From: Bacteroidales bacterium
Lineage (GTDB): Bacteria; Bacteroidota; Bacteroidia; Bacteroidales; JAIOZK01
Length of the DNA: 64,000 nucleotides
NCBI GenBank assembly: GCA_021738625.1
Contig: JAIPBS010000001.1
Span: 62,001 to 126,000 of the forward strand
Direction of reading: 5' to 3'
Shown one piece after another: positions 59,125 through 64,000 of the stretch. The notes below the pieces were generated by a model. The model did no database searches and had not been told where the DNA came from. It saw nothing but the letters and a program-made list of their open reading frames with translations. Each line of letters begins with the position of its first letter. Position 1 is the first letter of the stretch. The translations under genes and the position numbers were made by a program.

Positions 59125-59379
59125 ATGGCAAATCATAAATCAGCATTAAAAAGAATTCGTCAGTCTGAAAAAAGAAAAACACACAACCGATATTTCGCAA
59201 GAACCACGCGCAATGCCGTAAATAAATTCAGGGAACTGACAAGCAAACAGGAAGCCAAAGAAAAGCTTCCGCAGGTAGTATCGATGATAGACAAACTGGC
59301 AAAGAAATCTATCATCCACAAAAACAAGGCTTCCAATCTCAAATCGAAGCTGATGCGTAAAGCAAACTCGCTTGCGTAA
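59125..59379 (+). CDS. rpsT: 30S ribosomal protein S20
   Basis: MANHKSALKRIRQSEKRKTHNRYFARTTRNAV...KNKASNLKSKLMRKANSLA; the track's longer ORF from 58858 overlaps the kinase. Confidence 0.95.
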   Translation: MANHKSALKRIRQSEKRKTHNRYFARTTRNAVNKFRELTSKQEAKEKLPQVVSMIDKLAKKSIIHKNKASNLKSKLMRKANSLA

Positions 59380-59410
59380 ATTAACAGTATTTTTTCATGG
59401 TTTTAGGGTA

Positions 59411-59441
59411 CCCCTTATCTTTATTGATAAGGGGTTTTTTT
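59411..59441 (+). terminator. Terminator downstream of rpsT
   Basis: CCCCTTATC ... GATAAGGGG then TTTTTTT. Confidence 0.85.
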
Positions 59442-59531
59442 GTCCCTTTGCCATGACTTTGCTAAAAACCAACCATAAGGGTTACCTGTCCGGGTTTTTA
59501 TATAAATTAGCAGGAGATAAAATCAAACGGC

Positions 59532-60491
59532 ATGAAAAACCTTTCTGTTATAAACCTGCTGATTTTGCTGGTTACGCTTTTAATCCTTTCATCATGCGCC
59601 AGCTACAAATATTCCAATAAAAGAAAAGGGGAGCAGATCCGGATGACCATAAAGGAGGAACAGCATATGTTCGACCTCCGCAGGCTAGAAGCCCAGGAAA
59701 TCCCCGGTCCGAAATCACGCGGTATCATGATCGGCGATATGATTTCGCTGGCCGCCGAAGGGGTCAAACTGCTGATCGAGGCCGACAAGAAGAAATACAC
59801 GGGTGAATACACCTGGGGCTTGAGCGAACTGTATTTCTACGACCGTATTTCCGACGTCAGCCCCTTTGATGTGAGCGGTATGCAATTCGGAGGATTCAGT
59901 TTGTTGCGAACAGCTGAAGTAGAAAAAGAGGTGCAGGACACCGCTTTTTTTATCTCCTTTAAAATTGTAAAAGAAAATCCTTACGAAATATTCAATAATG
60001 CTGCTTTCCGCCTTGAGGTGGAAGATTTTGTGATGAAATACGCCAAGGCTAAAATCCCGGTTTTCAAATGGTACATGCCCTGGACCATTTTTTACAAAAA
60101 GAAAACCACCATCAACCTGGACATGAAGATCACTTTCACGGCTACCTGGTCCGGACTAAACTCGGATGTGAACAGAGACCGGGAGATCGGGAGCTTTTAC
60201 CTAAACCTGCGGGAGGTCCCCCTGGGGGATGCTGAAAAATTCAAGGCATATAAAGAAGAGCTTACCGGCACTCAGCTTTACGGGGGTTCCTTTATTGTTC
60301 CGCGGTCGTACGGCGTTCACCTGGATGAACAAAAGAACTTCCAGGCTGTTTATGGCAGGGGACTTTACGACATCCTGGTGGAGGTTACAGAGTCGGGAAA
60401 GGATCATTTTGTGACCAAGGTGGTCCAGGACAATTCGGAGCGGATCGTGGATGAAGTGAAGTCCGGGCTGATCAATCAGCTGGGACAATAA
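59532..60491 (+). CDS. Hypothetical lipoprotein
   Basis: MKNLSVINLLILLVTLLILSSCASYK lipobox-like N-terminus. Confidence 0.75.
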   Translation: MKNLSVINLLILLVTLLILSSCASYKYSNKRKGEQIRMTIKEEQHMFDLRRLEAQEIPGPKSRGIMIGDMISLAAEGVKLLIEADKKKYTGEYTWGLSELYFYDRISDVSPFDVSGMQFGGFSLLRTAEVEKEVQDTAFFISFKIVKENPYEIFNNAAFRLEVEDFVMKYAKAKIPVFKWYMPWTIFYKKKTTINLDMKITFTATWSGLNSDVNRDREIGSFYLNLREVPLGDAEKFKAYKEELTGTQLYGGSFIVPRSYGVHLDEQKNFQAVYGRGLYDILVEVTESGKDHFVTKVVQDNSERIVDEVKSGLINQLGQ

Positions 60492-60519
60492 ATCCGACTT
60501 AGCGCTGAAATTAACAAAA

Positions 60520-63500
60520 ATGCACAGACTCCTTCTTCTTGTTGTTATATTATCCGGATACACGGCATGGGCTCAAACGCCAAAGATCGTTCTACAACAA
60601 AACTTCGAGAACGGCATCAACAGAATACATCAAAGCCCTGACGGGAAGCACTTCCTTGTTGAGGAAGGCACCGTTACCAAAAGGTTTTCCATCTGGGATC
60701 AGGCTGGCAAGATTATGCTGGGCAGCCTGGAGTTGAACCCGGGAAATGCCCAGGGAGCCGGCCACATCAATTTCCTTAATGAGGGGGAAATGCTGCTGGC
60801 CACCAACCATGCCATCCTGAAAGCAAACCTGATCACCGGCGACACCACCACCTTCATCAAGGTTTTTAATTATCCCGAATTTCACCTGAAGTTTGAAAGC
60901 ATCCCCTGGGAACGCAATAAGATCATATTTCCATCAAAAATTTATGGCGAAAAAGATGAGAACATCTCTGACATCACCAACAATGGCCGCCTTGTGGTTT
61001 ATGATATACCATCACAAAAAATCATCTTTGAAAAAAATGTGGATTATGAGATCACCGAAATTGCTTTCAAACCGGATAAACGCATGATCGCTCTTGGCAC
61101 AAACCAGGGAGAATGCCTGTTGATGGACTCAGCATATCAGATAATCAAAAAAGTAAAACTAACTGAAAACCCGCTTCTTTTCCTCGACATTTCCCTTGAA
61201 GACATGATCATTGCCAATGCAAATGCTTCGGAAGACCATCACTTCTCCAGGGGACTGGGCGAACTTGTTTTCTATAAACCCGGGAAGGGCGAAAAAAACA
61301 TTCATCGGTTTGAAAAACAAAAGCCATCGAAAAAGGTAGATAAATTTATCCGGGATATGTATGGTGAAGACAACCTGGTTAACACCATCCTGGTAAATCC
61401 CGGTGAGAAAGCGATTTATGTTAACTTCGGCCACAACAGCATTGAAAGGATTAACCCCTTCAACCTAAAAGCAAAAAAACTAAAACTACCCGATTATGAA
61501 TCTGTATCTTATATGAACTTCAATAAAGATTCAAGTCAGCTGCTCATCGCCCATGGCAATTTGAACATGATGATGATGAGCAACAACTTATCAATCTATG
61601 ACCTGGCAAACGAGAAAGAAGCATTTGCTTTTAAAAATTTTGAAAGCCCCGATCAGCCGGATGATTTTTATCTGGTTTATGATGAGGAAGGCAATTATCA
61701 TTTCATCAGCAGAAAAACAAAAACCGGTAGCTTCAACAGATACGACAGCCTGATCGTTTTCAGTAGCAACCGGACCAATTCAAATGCAATCATTTGCAAA
61801 GATTGCAATTTCAGCTATTATCCCTCTTCGAATAGGCTTACTGCTTTCAATGATGACCTGATGATCACAGGCCAATTTCATTTGTCACAGCTGAAAGACA
61901 AGTTATCGATCAGTATGCGTGATAAGCCGCAAATGATTTCCGACAGCATGGTTTATGAGAAAACCACAGAAAAACGACTTGATGAAATATTACCGGGCAC
62001 GTACACACTGTACGATTTTCAAGTTTTGAATACTGAAAGATACATGATCTGCAATGTTAGTGAATACCATAAAAAACAGGATAAGAAGATTTTTAGGATC
62101 ATCGATGGGGGGGACATCATTCTTGAAAAAACATTTGAACACCTGCCCAATTTCAGGATTTCAAATGATGAGCGCTATATTGCTTTTGATGATGGCGGAT
62201 TTGTGGGAAAAAGCGAACTATTCATTTACAATCTTGAAACCCAAAAAATAATTTTTAAAGAAAAATTTAAACACGGCATTCAGCATTTCGATTTTGATTT
62301 ACAAAATCCTGTGCTGTATGTTTCTTACGTTAGCAGTGATAAAGAAAATTCTGAAAATTACTTTTTGTACCGAATGGATTTGAGAGAAAACAACTTCAAT
62401 CTCATCCAAGTAGATACCTCAGTGGAGTTTTTTTCCTTTGTTGCTGATGAAGAAAACAATCTGATCGCAGGGGAGGTTTTCGATAAGTTTTTTGTTTATG
62501 ATCTGATCAATAACAAGGTGATCTATGAGGAACAAGCCGAAATTTGGGTTGAAGATGTCACTTACATCCATGGCCTGGAAGGTTTCGGCTTTAACCTAGG
62601 CAATCGCTATCATATCTATAGGGATCCTGCCAGACAAGTTGATTTCTTTGTATTCAATGACGGGCTGGAAGCCGTGATCGGCAATGAAGGGTACTATTAC
62701 ATCAACAAAGATGTGATGCGAAACTTCGGTTTTTCATTGCAGGGCAAAGGCTATTCGGTAGCGGATTTTGATTATTACCTCAACCGGCCCGATATTTTGT
62801 ATGAGTTGCTGGATGGAAGCAATCCCGACCATCTGGCCCTGCTAAAGGAAGCACAAAAAAAACGAAGCACCGGTTCTAACGGTACAGAACTTCATGCACT
62901 CATCGGTGATGACCTGCCGCAACTAATCATCCCCAACAAGCATAAACTTCCTGACTACACTGACAGTGGGCATTTCGATATTCCTGTTGAAGTCATTGAT
63001 ATGAATTCCGGTTTAAATGGAGTTCAGGTAATCGTAAACGAAGTACCTGTGTTCGGGCGAAACGGATTGCCTGCAAATGTGCAAGCCGGTCAGCGATTTA
63101 GGGATACGATCAGGATTGAACTTTCAGGCGGGATCAATAAATTCAGGATTTTTTGTGAAAACAAGGATGGATTGAAATCCCTGCCTGAAACATGGGAAAT
63201 TTTCAGGAAAGAGGAAAAGAGAAAACCGGATTTGTATGTAAACCTGATCAGTGTTTCCGATTATCAACAATCACAATTCGATCTGCAATACGCCGTAAAA
63301 GACGGTCAGGACCTTGCAAAGTTATTCAAAGAACACAGCAAAGAATTTAACAAAGTGATCATAACCACCTTGTTCAACGAGGAAGTGAACAGGCAAAACG
63401 TACTAGCCCTTAAAGAAAAACTACTTCAAACCAATGTTGACGACCAGGTCATTCTTTTTGTTTCCGGACATGGCCTCCTCGATGATAACTTCGATTTCTA

Positions 63501-64000
63501 TTTTGCTACCCATGATATCGATTTCAAAAATCCCGCTGAAAGAGGGGTTAGCTATGAAGAGCTGGAATGGTTGCTCGACTCAATCCCGGCCCGAAAAAAA
63601 CTCTTTCTGATGGATGCCTGTCATTCCGGTGAAGTGGATAAGGAAGAACTGTTGGCCTATAATGCCGAAAAGGAGAAAGGCATTAAAAGCGGGGTGAAGA
63701 AATACACCTACCGGGCTGATGTTTTGCAATATGAAGAAACCGGTTCAGGTTTGGGGCTGCAAAACTCATTTGAACTGATGCAGGAATTGTTCACCAATCT
63801 AAAACGTGGTTCAGGTGCAGTAGTCATCAGCGCTGCCGCCGGCGACAGCTACGCCATGGAGTCGGAAGAATGGCAGAATGGAGTTTTCACCTATTCCATT
63901 TTGCAGGGCCTGCAATCAGGGGATGCGGATGCTAACCAAAATGGAGAGATCACCGTTTCAGAACTTAGGGACTATGTAGGCAAAACCGTCTACGATCTCA
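60520..64000 (+). CDS. Secreted beta-propeller-like protein with C-terminal caspase (C14)-like domain, truncated by window end
   Basis: Open frame from the ATG at 60520 to the window end; signal peptide MHRLLLLVVILSGYTAWAQT; VSGHG (His codon 63469-63471) and MDACHSG (Cys codon 63619-63621). Confidence 0.85.
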   Translation, partial: MHRLLLLVVILSGYTAWAQTPKIVLQQNFENGINRIHQSPDGKHFLVEEGTVTKRFSIWDQAGKIMLGSLELNPGNAQGAGHINFLNEGEMLLATNHAILKANLITGDTTTFIKVFNYPEFHLKFESIPWERNKIIFPSKIYGEKDENISDITNNGRLVVYDIPSQKIIFEKNVDYEITEIAFKPDKRMIALGTNQGECLLMDSAYQIIKKVKLTENPLLFLDISLEDMIIANANASEDHHFSRGLGELVFYKPGKGEKNIHRFEKQKPSKKVDKFIRDMYGEDNLVNTILVNPGEKAIYVNFGHNSIERINPFNLKAKKLKLPDYESVSYMNFNKDSSQLLIAHGNLNMMMMSNNLSIYDLANEKEAFAFKNFESPDQPDDFYLVYDEEGNYHFISRKTKTGSFNRYDSLIVFSSNRTNSNAIICKDCNFSYYPSSNRLTAFNDDLMITGQFHLSQLKDKLSISMRDKPQMISDSMVYEKTTEKRLDEILPGTYTLYDFQVLNTERYMICNVSEYHKKQDKKIFRIIDGGDIILEKTFEHLPNFRISNDERYIAFDDGGFVGKSELFIYNLETQKIIFKEKFKHGIQHFDFDLQNPVLYVSYVSSDKENSENYFLYRMDLRENNFNLIQVDTSVEFFSFVADEENNLIAGEVFDKFFVYDLINNKVIYEEQAEIWVEDVTYIHGLEGFGFNLGNRYHIYRDPARQVDFFVFNDGLEAVIGNEGYYYINKDVMRNFGFSLQGKGYSVADFDYYLNRPDILYELLDGSNPDHLALLKEAQKKRSTGSNGTELHALIGDDLPQLIIPNKHKLPDYTDSGHFDIPVEVIDMNSGLNGVQVIVNEVPVFGRNGLPANVQAGQRFRDTIRIELSGGINKFRIFCENKDGLKSLPETWEIFRKEEKRKPDLYVNLISVSDYQQSQFDLQYAVKDGQDLAKLFKEHSKEFNKVIITTLFNEEVNRQNVLALKEKLLQTNVDDQVILFVSGHGLLDDNFDFYFATHDIDFKNPAERGVSYEELEWLLDSIPARKKLFLMDACHSGEVDKEELLAYNAEKEKGIKSGVKKYTYRADVLQYEETGSGLGLQNSFELMQELFTNLKRGSGAVVISAAAGDSYAMESEEWQNGVFTYSILQGLQSGDADANQNGEITVSELRDYVGKTVYDL

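Noticed and set aside
58858-59379. 173-aa ORF in the track as one protein
   Set aside because: The N-terminal 89 residues overlap the Cache kinase in another frame; the real gene is rpsT from 59125.

Overview
The window looks like Bacteroidota chromosome. Supporting signs are TAnnTTTG-type promoters, a T9SS-type C-terminal sorting domain, a PorT-like barrel, a SusC-like TonB receptor and LPS genes. About 45 CDSs are supportable, plus tRNA-Asp(GTC) and tRNA-Glu(TTC). The best candidate system is a co-directional cluster at about 44.98-59.04 kb. It encodes a trimeric [FeFe]-hydrogenase (NuoE-like, NuoF-like and catalytic HydA subunits) and all three maturases (HydG, HydF, HydE). Interleaved with these are a hydrogenase-like H-cluster protein fused to a histidine kinase (first L1-loop Cys replaced by Asp), two stand-alone receivers, a receiver-histidine kinase hybrid, and a Cache-domain kinase whose phospho-acceptor His is Gln. 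This looks like an H2-sensing phosphorelay built into the hydrogenase locus. Other notable items: a family of about 190-bp nested-palindrome (MITE-like) elements, including an internally deleted copy and a half copy between hydG and hydF; three tandem ~97-bp hairpin units directly upstream of a purine nucleoside phosphorylase gene; a McrBC system next to tRNA-Asp with several apparent reader domains; a MerR-B12 regulator with the CarH-type W-x9-EH signature beside an ECF sigma gene; and a secreted beta-propeller/caspase-like protein that runs off the window end and is absent from the supplied ORF track. All assignments come from reading motifs by eye; no database search was run.
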